From contig CAIJTR010000053.1 of assembly GCA_903823665.1 (NCBI GenBank), positions 1 through 64,000 of the forward strand: a stretch of DNA of 64,000 bases. The letters are read 5' to 3'. A model generated the notes under the pieces. It worked only from the letters and a program-made list of their open reading frames with translations. It was not told where the DNA came from and did not search any database. Within the stretch, counting starts at the first letter, position 1. The number at the start of each line of letters is the position of its first letter. Position numbers and translations under genes: made by a program. Shown piece after piece: positions 50,109 through 58,122 of this stretch. Source of the DNA: an uncultured Rhodospirillales bacterium (GTDB lineage Bacteria > Pseudomonadota > Alphaproteobacteria > Acetobacterales > Acetobacteraceae).

Positions 50109-52901
50109 ATGCAGCAAAATGTGCCCCGCCCCGCGTCCGATCTCGCCGATGATCTCATCGATCAAGTCGCCCGCCTGCGCGTCGAGCATGAGACGGACCC
50201 GTTCGGCAACCCGATCCTCTCCGCAGCACTGGCCATCAGCCGCAGAGTGGACACCGGCGAGCTTGGCATCGAGCAGATCACTGCCCTCGTGGCCCATCTG
50301 CGAGACGCAGCCTTCGCCGACCGCGCCACCAACATCGCGGGTTATCTCGGCGGCGTGGACCTACCTGCCAACGAAAAAGCCTTGTCCGACCTCGCCGCCC
50401 GGCTGATCCGGCCCGACCCAGCCGACAGCCCGGTGCCGCTCGCAGCCTTCCGCGCCGCCACCGAACAAACCCGCTTCTCCGCCGTGTTCACCGCCCATCC
50501 CACCTTTTCACTGCCCGCCCCAGTCGAAGCAGCCCTCGCCGAGGCCGCCAGCGGCCGCACCGCCCCAAGCTTCGCCAGCCATCGCCCCGCGCGCATCACG
50601 CTGGAGGAGGAATTCGTCCGCGCCACCACCGCCATCGCCCACGGCCGCGACGCTCTCGACGCGCTCACCCAATCGCTCCTGCAAGCCGCCAGCACCACCT
50701 GGCCCGGCCGCTGGACGGACATGATCCCGCGCCCGATCATCCTCGCCAGCTGGGTCGGCTACGACACCGATGGCCGCAACGACATCTTCTGGTGGGACAC
50801 GCTGCGCCTGCGTTTGCGCATGAAGCAGATGCAGCTTGCCCGCCTGCACGCCCAACTCACCGGCATTCCCTCCGCCGAAACCCTCACCACACGCATCGCC
50901 GACGCCCAGGGTGCCCTTGCCGCGCAGATCGCCGCTTGCCCTTGCTCGCCGGAGCCGGATGACGTCGCCAACTTCGCCCATGAAGTCATCGACCGCCGCG
51001 AGCAGGCAATCCTCTCGCCCGACGTCCTGCTGCCACTGTTCGAAACCGCCATCGCCAAGGCCACGCCGGCCGAGCAACTGAGCCTCGCGGTCGCCCGCGC
51101 CGGCCTCGCAGCCCACGGCACGTCCCTCGCCGGAAGCCATGTCCGCCTCAACGCCACCCAAATTCACAACGTCGCCCGCCAGCGCCTTGGCCTTGATGAC
51201 CAGCCGGAAGATCTGTCGCAACGCCGCGCTTTGCTGTCCGCCATCAACACCGCGTTGGAAACAGTCGAACCCGTCGCCGTCGATTTCGGCGCCCTCCTCA
51301 GCGAGCAAGCCTCCGCCGCCCGGCTGATGATGACGGTGGCGCAGATCGTCAAACACATCGACAGCGCAGCCCCCGTCCGCTTCCTCATCGCCGAGACCGA
51401 AACCGGCTACACCCTGCTCTGCGCGCTATGGCTCGCCCGGCTGTTCGGCATTGAGGCGAACGTCGAAATCTCCCCGCTGTTCGAAACCGCCGACGCTCTG
51501 GAACAAGGCGGCCGCATCATCGAAGAAGCCCTGCGCAGCCCGCATTACCGCGCCTATCTCAATCGCACCGGCAAGCTCGCCGTGCAGTTCGGCTATTCCG
51601 ACAGCGGCCGCTACGTGGGCCAAATTCCCGCCACCTACCTCATCGAACGCCTGCGCCTGAAAATCGTCGAAGCCCTGGTCAAGCACGGCCTCGAACACAT
51701 CACCGTCGTGCTGTTCGACACCCACGGCGAAAGCGTTGGCAGAGGCGCGCACCCAGGCAGCCTCACCGCCCGCCTGTCCTACCTCTCACCCCCGCAAGCA
51801 CGCCGAGCCTTCGCCGACCGCGGTATCGCCACCCAGGAGGAAAGTGCGTTCCAGGGCGGCGACGGCTACCTCCTCTTCGCCACCCCCGAACTGGCGCTGG
51901 CCACCATCGCGCGCATCGCCGAGCACGCCTTCCCGATGGCACTCCCGTCCGGCGACCCGATTTACGACGAGGTCGATTTCACCGCCGATTTCTTCGCCAG
52001 CGCCCGCACCGCCATGCAGGAACTGGTGGAAGACCCAGGCTACGCGGCCCTGCTTGGCGCATTCGGGCCGGCGTTGCTCGACCCCACCGGCAGCAGACCG
52101 TCGGCCCGGCAATCAGACGGCATGGGCGGGCCGGTCAGCATCCGCCACCCGCGCGAGCTGCGTGCGATTCCCAACAACGCGATCCTTCAGCAACTCGGCT
52201 GGATGGCCAACACGCTGCATGGCCTCGGCACCGGAGCGGCGCGCAACCCGCCAGTCTTCGCCGAACTGCGCGAACAAAGCGAACGCTTCAGCCGCGCGCT
52301 CGATCTCGCAGGCCACGCCCTGGCGCATTCCGATCTCGACGTGCTCCGCGCCGTTGTGGCAACGCTCGACCCCGGCATGTGGCTGGACCGCGCCGGTCAG
52401 GCCCGCATTGCCGGCAGGCGCGAGCAACTCGTCTCCGTCGCCCGAGCCCTCGAACGTGCAGGCCTCGGCGCCCCCGTCTACGCCATGTTCCGCCGCATTC
52501 AGGCCGATCACGTCGCCCTGCGCGCCAACTGGCCGGATGCCCCGGTGATGTCCGCCCGCCACGCCGTACTGCACGCGCTGCGTCTGGCGCTCGTGCATCG
52601 CATTTGGCTGCTGGAAACCGCCATCCCGGATTTCTCGCCCCGCTTCGGCGTCACCCGCATCGCCCTCGAACAACGCATCCTCCGGCTGGACATTGCCGAG
52701 GCGATGAAACTGCTCGCCCAGATCTTCCCAGCAGCCCCCGACCCCGCCGCCGACCGCGATTACGCCGAACCCCGCGGCCCGCGCGCGCATTCAGCCTATG
52801 CGCGGGAGCACAGCGACATCTTCATCCCCATGCAAAAGCTGTTCGACCTCGTGCGAGAGATCGGCACCGCCATCACGCATGAAGTGGGAGCCTTTGGCTG
52901 A
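50109..52901 (+). CDS. ppc: Phosphoenolpyruvate carboxylase, divergent subfamily
   Basis: 930 residues, full length. PEPC makes oxaloacetate from PEP and bicarbonate. The catalytic His is kept in FTAHPTFS (H130; canonical TAHPTE). GSRPSAR and LRAIPNN match the Arg blocks near residues 655-690. Elsewhere the enzyme departs from canonical PEPC. The SDSxKDxG loop reads SDSGRYVG near residue 496, with Lys replaced by Arg, and the loop FHGRGGSxGRGG reads FDTHGESVGRGA near residue 536, so the His and first Arg are Asp and His. The C-terminus ends HEVGAFG, not NTG. It may be a distinct alphaproteobacterial subfamily or have altered activity. Its 3' end overlaps the convergent DegT gene by 29 bases. 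Confidence 0.8.
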   Translation: MQQNVPRPASDLADDLIDQVARLRVEHETDPFGNPILSAALAISRRVDTGELGIEQITALVAHLRDAAFADRATNIAGYLGGVDLPANEKALSDLAARLIRPDPADSPVPLAAFRAATEQTRFSAVFTAHPTFSLPAPVEAALAEAASGRTAPSFASHRPARITLEEEFVRATTAIAHGRDALDALTQSLLQAASTTWPGRWTDMIPRPIILASWVGYDTDGRNDIFWWDTLRLRLRMKQMQLARLHAQLTGIPSAETLTTRIADAQGALAAQIAACPCSPEPDDVANFAHEVIDRREQAILSPDVLLPLFETAIAKATPAEQLSLAVARAGLAAHGTSLAGSHVRLNATQIHNVARQRLGLDDQPEDLSQRRALLSAINTALETVEPVAVDFGALLSEQASAARLMMTVAQIVKHIDSAAPVRFLIAETETGYTLLCALWLARLFGIEANVEISPLFETADALEQGGRIIEEALRSPHYRAYLNRTGKLAVQFGYSDSGRYVGQIPATYLIERLRLKIVEALVKHGLEHITVVLFDTHGESVGRGAHPGSLTARLSYLSPPQARRAFADRGIATQEESAFQGGDGYLLFATPELALATIARIAEHAFPMALPSGDPIYDEVDFTADFFASARTAMQELVEDPGYAALLGAFGPALLDPTGSRPSARQSDGMGGPVSIRHPRELRAIPNNAILQQLGWMANTLHGLGTGAARNPPVFAELREQSERFSRALDLAGHALAHSDLDVLRAVVATLDPGMWLDRAGQARIAGRREQLVSVARALERAGLGAPVYAMFRRIQADHVALRANWPDAPVMSARHAVLHALRLALVHRIWLLETAIPDFSPRFGVTRIALEQRILRLDIAEAMKLLAQIFPAAPDPAADRDYAEPRGPRAHSAYAREHSDIFIPMQKLFDLVREIGTAITHEVGAFG

Positions 52902-54009
52902 TCTCAGCCACCATGTCACACACCGTGCCCACCTGCACATCGGTCAGCTCCGGGAACATCGGGAAGCTCATCACCTCCTCCGCCGCCTTCGCCGTCACCG
53001 CGCACCCAGCCGGACCCATCGCAATCCGCCCGGCATAAGCAGACTGCAGATGCACCGGCACCGGATAATGCACCCCGGTCGCCACACCCTTCGCTCGCAG
53101 CGCCGCCTGAACGCCAGCGCGATCCGCCACCCGCACCACGTATTGATGGAACACATGCGTCGCATCCGCACGACGCGCAGGTGCCGCCCAAGCGCCACCG
53201 GCCACCGCCGCGTCATACCGGGCCGCAATCGCCTGACGCCGGGCGTTGTTGGCGTCCAGATGCTCCAGCTTCACCCGCAAAATCGCCGCCTGCAGCTCAT
53301 CGAGCCGGGAATTCACCCCCGCCGCCTCGCTGATGTAATGCGTCTTCCAGCCATATTGCCGCAGGGCCGCGATCTCATCGGCCAACGCCGCATCGCCCGT
53401 CGCCATCACCCCGCCATCGCCGAGTGCGCCCAAATTCTTCGTCGGATACAGACTGAAGCACGAAGCCTCGCTGAACGTGCCAACCTTCTGCCCGCCCAAA
53501 GTCGCCCCATGCGCCTGACTGCAATCCTCGATCACCGGAATGCCGTACTTTTTCCCGAGCGCCAGAATGGGCAAGAGATCAACGGGCTGGCCATAAATAT
53601 GCACCGGCATAATGGCCGCAATCGGCGGCAGCCCAGCAGGCGGATGCGCCAAAACCTCGGCCAATTCCGCCGGGTCCATCGTGTAATGCAGCTTATCGAT
53701 GTCGATCAGCACCGGCGTGGCCCCAGCCATCTCAATCGCCGCCACGGTTGCCACCGCCGTGTGCGAGACCGTTGCCACCGCCTTGCCCGGTCCGATCCCC
53801 ATCGCGCGCAACGTCAAAGCCAGCGCATCCGTGCCATTGCCGCAGCCCACCGCCCGCGGCGTGCCAAGCCAGTGTGCGAACTCGCTCTCAAACGCGCGTC
53901 CCTCAGCCCCCAGCACATACCAGCCAGAGCCCAACGCACGCGCCACCGCCGCATCAATCTGCGGCTTCAGCGCCTGATAACCAGCACCCGGATTGGCCTG
54001 TGGGATCAT
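52873..54009 (-). CDS. DegT/DnrJ/EryC1/StrS-family sugar aminotransferase
   Basis: 378 residues from ATG 54009. PLP-dependent enzymes of this fold transfer an amino group to a keto-sugar nucleotide. The PLP Lys is K191 in SLYPTKNLGALGDGG, and EDCSQAHGA (D162) contacts the pyridine nitrogen. GCGNGTDALAL is the phosphate-binding start. Product identity (for example a 3- or 4-amino-4,6-dideoxy sugar) cannot be told. The epimerase/dehydratase gene just upstream, same strand, is its likely partner in making an amino sugar for a surface glycan. Confidence 0.88.
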   Translation of the reverse strand: MIPQANPGAGYQALKPQIDAAVARALGSGWYVLGAEGRAFESEFAHWLGTPRAVGCGNGTDALALTLRAMGIGPGKAVATVSHTAVATVAAIEMAGATPVLIDIDKLHYTMDPAELAEVLAHPPAGLPPIAAIMPVHIYGQPVDLLPILALGKKYGIPVIEDCSQAHGATLGGQKVGTFSEASCFSLYPTKNLGALGDGGVMATGDAALADEIAALRQYGWKTHYISEAAGVNSRLDELQAAILRVKLEHLDANNARRQAIAARYDAAVAGGAWAAPARRADATHVFHQYVVRVADRAGVQAALRAKGVATGVHYPVPVHLQSAYAGRIAMGPAGCAVTAKAAEEVMSFPMFPELTDVQVGTVCDMVAEISQRLPLHA

Positions 54010-54033
54010 AGTCGTCTGTCCTTCAAACTTGCT

Positions 54034-54093
54034 TCGTAGGGTGGAGTGCGCTTTGGCACCCCACCATCGTGTCGAATGGTGAGATGGTGCCTA
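54034..54093. repeat. Dispersed palindromic repeat, family B, copy 2 (degenerate)
   Basis: About 60 bp between the DegT and epimerase genes. It begins CGTAGGGTGGAGTGCGCTTTGG, read in parts as CGTAGGGTGGAG and TGCGCTTTGG, like copy 1. It has an internal pair CCACCAT / ATGGTG and ends at GGTGCCTAC, which overlaps the last codon of the epimerase gene. The match to copy 1 is good only on the left. Confidence 0.6.
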
Positions 54094-55059
54094 CAGATAA
54101 GCCGCCAACCGAGGTCGATACCATTCCAGCGTCCGGGCAATACCCTCCGCCAGCGGGGTCGCCGCGTTCCAGCCGGTGGCCGCGCGAAACGCCGTGTCAT
54201 CCGCATGATAGCTGCCGATATCGATGGCCGCCCGATCCTGCGGAAATTCCCGCGTGGTAAAGCTCGCCCCAGGGCACGCCGCCACCGTCATCTCCGCGAT
54301 CTCGGTCAAGGAAGCCGGCGGCGCACCCCCCAGATTGTAGACGTGCCCATAACATTCCGGCGTGGACGCAGCGCGCAAGAACGCATCGGTCACGTCATCC
54401 ACATACGTCATGTCGCGCAGCTGCGAGCCGCCCCAGACCTCAAACGGCCGCCCCTCCAGCACACAGCGGATCCAGATGCCGAGAAACGTCTGCCGCGCAT
54501 CGCGAATGCGCAACCGCGGGCCATAGCAGTTCGTCAGCCGAAGGCTCACCACCGGCCGTCCCGCCGTGCGATGCTCAATCATCCAATACTGCTCACCCGC
54601 GAACTTCGACACGCCATTGGCGTCAGGCGGGGCCACCGGATGCGTCTCATCCACCGGCAGCCGGATCGGGCGACCATAAAACTGCCGGGTCGAGGCATGC
54701 ACCACAACCGCATTCGGTGCCGCCTCCCGTGCCGCCTGGATCAATCGAACCTGCGCCACCGCATTCACCGCGATATCCGCCAACGGATCGCGCTGCCCGC
54801 CCATATGGCTGGTCTGTGCCGCCAGATTGAAAATAACGTCGGCCCCCTCGCACAGCGTGCGCAGATCCACCTCGCGAATATCCTCGCGCACGAGTGTGAC
54901 GTCGGAGCCTTCAAGATTGGCCGGATTGGCCCCGCCACCGAACAAAAACCCGTCCAGCGCCGCAACCTTCGCCCCACGCGCGGCCAGCGCCAGACAGAGA
55001 TTGGAGCCGAGAAACCCAGCCCCACCCGTCACCAACACCCGCGCCCGATCCCACTGCAT
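54091..55059 (-). CDS. NAD-dependent epimerase/dehydratase with substituted catalytic Tyr
   Basis: 322 residues, extended short-chain dehydrogenase. The NAD-binding TGGAGFLGSN is at residues 11-20, then NLAAQTSH and the catalytic Ser/Thr region HASTRQFYG. The usual YxxxK is NGVSK (N148, K152): the Tyr that acts as general base is Asn. LRLTNCYGPR and GGSQLRDMTYVDDVTDA are normal for NDP-sugar epimerases. It may use another base, or have lost oxidation chemistry. With the DegT gene it probably forms a sugar-nucleotide pathway. Confidence 0.83.
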   Translation of the reverse strand: MQWDRARVLVTGGAGFLGSNLCLALAARGAKVAALDGFLFGGGANPANLEGSDVTLVREDIREVDLRTLCEGADVIFNLAAQTSHMGGQRDPLADIAVNAVAQVRLIQAAREAAPNAVVVHASTRQFYGRPIRLPVDETHPVAPPDANGVSKFAGEQYWMIEHRTAGRPVVSLRLTNCYGPRLRIRDARQTFLGIWIRCVLEGRPFEVWGGSQLRDMTYVDDVTDAFLRAASTPECYGHVYNLGGAPPASLTEIAEMTVAACPGASFTTREFPQDRAAIDIGSYHADDTAFRAATGWNAATPLAEGIARTLEWYRPRLAAYL

Positions 55060-55118
55060 CGTATCTCTCCCGACCTGTGCCGTTATTGCTCGGCATCATG
55101 GCGCAACCATGTTGAATT

Positions 55119-55967
55119 TCAGGCGATCCTGCGTGCGAGCAAGCTTTCATAAGGCCCCGCCGCCACGCTGGCCAGCCAGATCCCCCCCGCCACCAACAGC
55201 ACCGCAGGCCCCGCCGGCAAATCGGCATAATAAGACAGCAGCAACCCGCCCACCGACGAGACCACCGCCACCGCCACCGAGGCCACCACCTGCCCGCCGA
55301 GATGCGCCGACCAATGACGGCTCGCAATCGCAGGCAGCATCATCAACCCCACCGACATCAACGTGCCGAGTGCCGTAAACCCGCCGACCACACACAGCAC
55401 CACCAGCGCCATAAACGCCGCGTGCCACATCCCGCCGCGCCCGCCCTGGCCCTGCAAAAACGCCGCATCGACGCTCTCCACAATCAACGGCCGCCAGATC
55501 ACTGCCAACCCCAGCACCGCCACGCTGGAGACGGACGCCATCAACACCAACGCCGCATTGTCCACCGCAAGCACGCTGCCGAACAGCAGATGCGTGAGAT
55601 CAATCCCCCGCTCCCGCGCCGCAATCGCCACACCCGCCGCCAGCGCCACGAGATAAACCCCCGCCAACTGACTGTCCTCCCGCCCATCCGTCGCCCGCGT
55701 GAGCAGGCTCGCCAGCAGCGCCACCGCAAGCCCCGCGATCAGCCCGCCCAGCCCCATCCACACAATCGACAACCCACCAAACACGGCCCCCACCGCGATG
55801 CCGGGCAAAATGCCATGCTGCAACACATCCGCCGTCAGGCTCATTCGCCGGATCACGAGAAATACGCCCAGCGGAGGGGCCGCCACGCTCAATGCCAAAC
55901 ACCCGGCCAACGCCCGGCGCATGAAGCCGAACGAAAACGGCTCAGTCACCAGATTGAGCAGGCTCAC
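55119..55967 (-). CDS. znuB: Metal ABC transporter permease (ZnuB/ABC-3 family)
   Basis: 282 residues with about eight hydrophobic segments, ABC-3 family. FLVIRRMSLTADVLQHGILPGIAVG, in parts FLVIRRMSLTADVL and QHGILPGIAVG, is the family signature (S.. .D.l.H..lpGia). GFTALGTLMSVGLMMLPAIASRHW is the second conserved block. The family moves Zn2+, Mn2+ or Fe2+ inward. The Zur-like box upstream of the operon supports zinc. The start overlaps the znuC stop. No substrate-binding protein gene is next to it. Confidence 0.85.
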   Translation of the reverse strand: MSLLNLVTEPFSFGFMRRALAGCLALSVAAPPLGVFLVIRRMSLTADVLQHGILPGIAVGAVFGGLSIVWMGLGGLIAGLAVALLASLLTRATDGREDSQLAGVYLVALAAGVAIAARERGIDLTHLLFGSVLAVDNAALVLMASVSSVAVLGLAVIWRPLIVESVDAAFLQGQGGRGGMWHAAFMALVVLCVVGGFTALGTLMSVGLMMLPAIASRHWSAHLGGQVVASVAVAVVSSVGGLLLSYYADLPAGPAVLLVAGGIWLASVAAGPYESLLARRIA

Positions 55968-56671
55968 GCCGCCAGCCCCATCCAGCGCTCCGACAACAGC
56001 CGGGCGGTCCTGCGATTGGCTTCCGACAACACCGCAACACTCGGCCCAAACGCCACCGCCTCACGCGCCATCAGCAACGTGGTGGGAAAATGCTGCAGGA
56101 TCATCTCGCGGTCATGCAGCACGGCCACCACAATCCGCCCCTCGCCGCCCCACTCAGCCAAAAGATCCAGAATATCCGCCTCCGTCGCCGCATCCACCGC
56201 GGTGAACGGCTCATCGAGCAGGATCACGCCGGCATTCTGCAAAATCAGCCGGGCAAACAGCACCCGCTGAAACTGACCGGCGGAGAGTGCCGCGATCATG
56301 CGATCACCGAGCCCCGCCACCCCCATCCGCGCCATCGCCGCATCCACCAGCGTTGCGTCCGCAGAACCCAGTCGCCCAAACGGCCCAATCCGGCTCCACG
56401 CCCCGAAGATCACCAGTTCCCGTGCCGTGATCGGAAAATGTCGGTCAAGTCCGCCAGATTGCGGCAGCAGCGCAATATCCCGCGACGGCGGCAGCCCCTC
56501 AATCCGCCCGGAGGCCAACGGATGCAGCCCCGCCATCGCGCGCAGCAACGTGGTTTTGCCCGCCCCGTTCGGCCCAGCCACCGACGAAAGCCCCGGACCG
56601 AACACGGCAGTGACCCGCTCCACCGCCAGCCTGCGGCCCTGCATCAGGCTCACCGCGTCCAGCCGGATCAC
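55964..56671 (-). CDS. znuC: Metal ABC transporter ATP-binding protein (ZnuC-like)
   Basis: 235 residues from GTG 56671 (start of VIRLDAVSLMQGRR). The frame is open far upstream, but ATG 56785 lies inside the Zur-like palindrome and earlier sequence is antisense to DUF445. Walker A is AGPNGAGKTTLLRA, the signature region is ALSAGQFQRVLFARLI, Walker B is VILLDEPFTAVD, with the switch His in VAVLHDREM. It energises ZnuB. The gene is divergent from DUF445 with a 156-base gap that holds the presumed operator. Confidence 0.85.
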   Translation of the reverse strand: MIRLDAVSLMQGRRLAVERVTAVFGPGLSSVAGPNGAGKTTLLRAMAGLHPLASGRIEGLPPSRDIALLPQSGGLDRHFPITARELVIFGAWSRIGPFGRLGSADATLVDAAMARMGVAGLGDRMIAALSAGQFQRVLFARLILQNAGVILLDEPFTAVDAATEADILDLLAEWGGEGRIVVAVLHDREMILQHFPTTLLMAREAVAFGPSVAVLSEANRRTARLLSERWMGLAA

Positions 56672-56769
56672 GCCGCCCACCACACGCCCAGCCAGATTGC
56701 GCACACCAAAGCCGCCGCCAGCGCCAGCCGCGATGCCAATCCGGCGCTGACGGAGAGGGGGTTTGTCAT

Positions 56770-56784
56770 TGTTACTGTATAACA
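56770..56784. promoter_or_regulatory. Zur-box-like operator upstream of znuCB
   Basis: TGTTA-CTGTA-TAACA is a 15-bp palindrome whose two 5-base arms match the core of the Zur box (TGTTATAWTATAACA) exactly. It lies about 100 bases before the znuC start and about 30-45 bases before the DUF445 start, so it could control both. Zur represses zinc uptake genes when zinc is sufficient. Confidence 0.7.
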
Positions 56785-56827
56785 TCGCTCGGTTTACCCG
56801 GCAAAGCCCGCTATGGTAGCAGCAGAC

Positions 56828-58111
56828 ATGAATTCCATACTCCAGCCCCACGACCCCGATCGCGCGGCGCGCCTGCGGCTGCGGCGACATCGGCGCTTTG
56901 CAACGGGGTTGCTGGTGCTGATGGCGATTCTCACGCTCGCCAGCTACGCCCTGCCGGAAGGCTGGCCCGCGGAACTTCTCCAAGCCTCGGCAAAAGCAGG
57001 CTTCGTCGGCGGCATTGCCGACTGGTTCGCCGTCACCGCCCTGTTCCGCCATCCGCTCGGCATCCCCATCCCGCACACCGCCATCATCCCCAACCAAAAG
57101 GAGCGGCTTGGCCGAGCACTGGGCCGGTTCGTCGCGGGTCACGTCTTCACCGAAGCCGAAATCGCCCGCACCCTCGAACGGCTCGACATCGCGGGCATTG
57201 TGCAGAAATTCCTGGCCGACCCCGCCTCCACCCGCCCCGCCGCCGAAGCACTCGCAGCCCTCATGCCGCGCCTGCTTGCCTCCATCGAAGACGGCCGTGC
57301 CCGCCGCGTCGCCGGCCGCATCATTCCGCGCATCCTCGGCGGAGAAGCCGCGGGCCGCGTTGTCGGTCGCGCCCTGCGTGGCCTGATGGAAGGCGGCAGG
57401 CACCAGGAAGTGTTCAGTTTCATCCTCATCGAACTCAAAAAACTCCTCGGCGAGCGCGAGGAAGCCCTGCGCCACGCCATCGAGCAGCGGGTCCGCGAGC
57501 AGGGCGGCAAGCTCGTCGGCTGGGCCATCGGGGCCACGGTCGCCCGCCGCGCCATCACCCAGATCAACGCCGAACTCGCCAAGATGGACGCCGACGGCTC
57601 CGACCTGCGCGCCGCCTTCGACGAATGGGCCAACCGGGAAATCGCCCGCATCGAAACCGAGCCCAAACGCGCCGCCGAAATCGGCCAGGCCCTGCGCCGG
57701 GTGATGACACACGACACCATTCAGGCCTGGATCAGCGATGTCTGGTCGCGCCTGCGCATGGCCATCGAGGCCGACGCCAAACGCTCCTCCGGCCACACCG
57801 TCACCCTGTTCGAGGGCGCACTCGCCAATTTCGGCACCCTGCTCGCCTCTGACCAAGCCGCCCGCGCCCGCCTGCAGCGCAGTGTGGAAAGCGTCGTCAC
57901 CCCCCTCATGCCCGCCGCCCGCGAGCGCCTGGAAACCTTCATCGCCAGCGTCATCGGCGGCTGGGACGCCCGCACCATCACCGAAAGGCTGGAACTGCGC
58001 GTCGGCACCGACCTACAATATGTCCGTATCAACGGAACCCTCGTGGGTTTCTTGGTCGGCGGCCTTGTCTGGGCGATCCTGCGCGCGACATTTGGACACG
58101 TGGCTTTCTGA
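56828..58111 (+). CDS. DUF445-family membrane protein
   Basis: 427 residues from ATG 56828; ATG 56813 in frame is equally possible, as neither has a clear ribosome site. A membrane helix near residue 25 (FATGLLVLMAILTLASYALP) is followed by GGIADWFAVTALFRHPLGIPIPHTAIIP, in parts GGIADWFAVTALFRHPLG and IPIPHTAIIP, the DUF445 signature. A long helical charged middle follows, then a C-terminal helix (INGTLVGFLVGGLVWAILR). It is related to E. coli YjiN. The function is unknown; the topology suggests an inner-membrane protein with a large domain. Its promoter region holds the Zur-like box. Confidence 0.85.
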   Translation: MNSILQPHDPDRAARLRLRRHRRFATGLLVLMAILTLASYALPEGWPAELLQASAKAGFVGGIADWFAVTALFRHPLGIPIPHTAIIPNQKERLGRALGRFVAGHVFTEAEIARTLERLDIAGIVQKFLADPASTRPAAEALAALMPRLLASIEDGRARRVAGRIIPRILGGEAAGRVVGRALRGLMEGGRHQEVFSFILIELKKLLGEREEALRHAIEQRVREQGGKLVGWAIGATVARRAITQINAELAKMDADGSDLRAAFDEWANREIARIETEPKRAAEIGQALRRVMTHDTIQAWISDVWSRLRMAIEADAKRSSGHTVTLFEGALANFGTLLASDQAARARLQRSVESVVTPLMPAARERLETFIASVIGGWDARTITERLELRVGTDLQYVRINGTLVGFLVGGLVWAILRATFGHVAF

Positions 58112-58122
58112 AAGGCAGCACC

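Noticed and set aside
55964-57856. A 630-codon minus-strand frame over znuC and DUF445
   Set aside because: Similarity to an ABC ATPase starts near 56671. The N-terminal 390 codons are antisense to DUF445.
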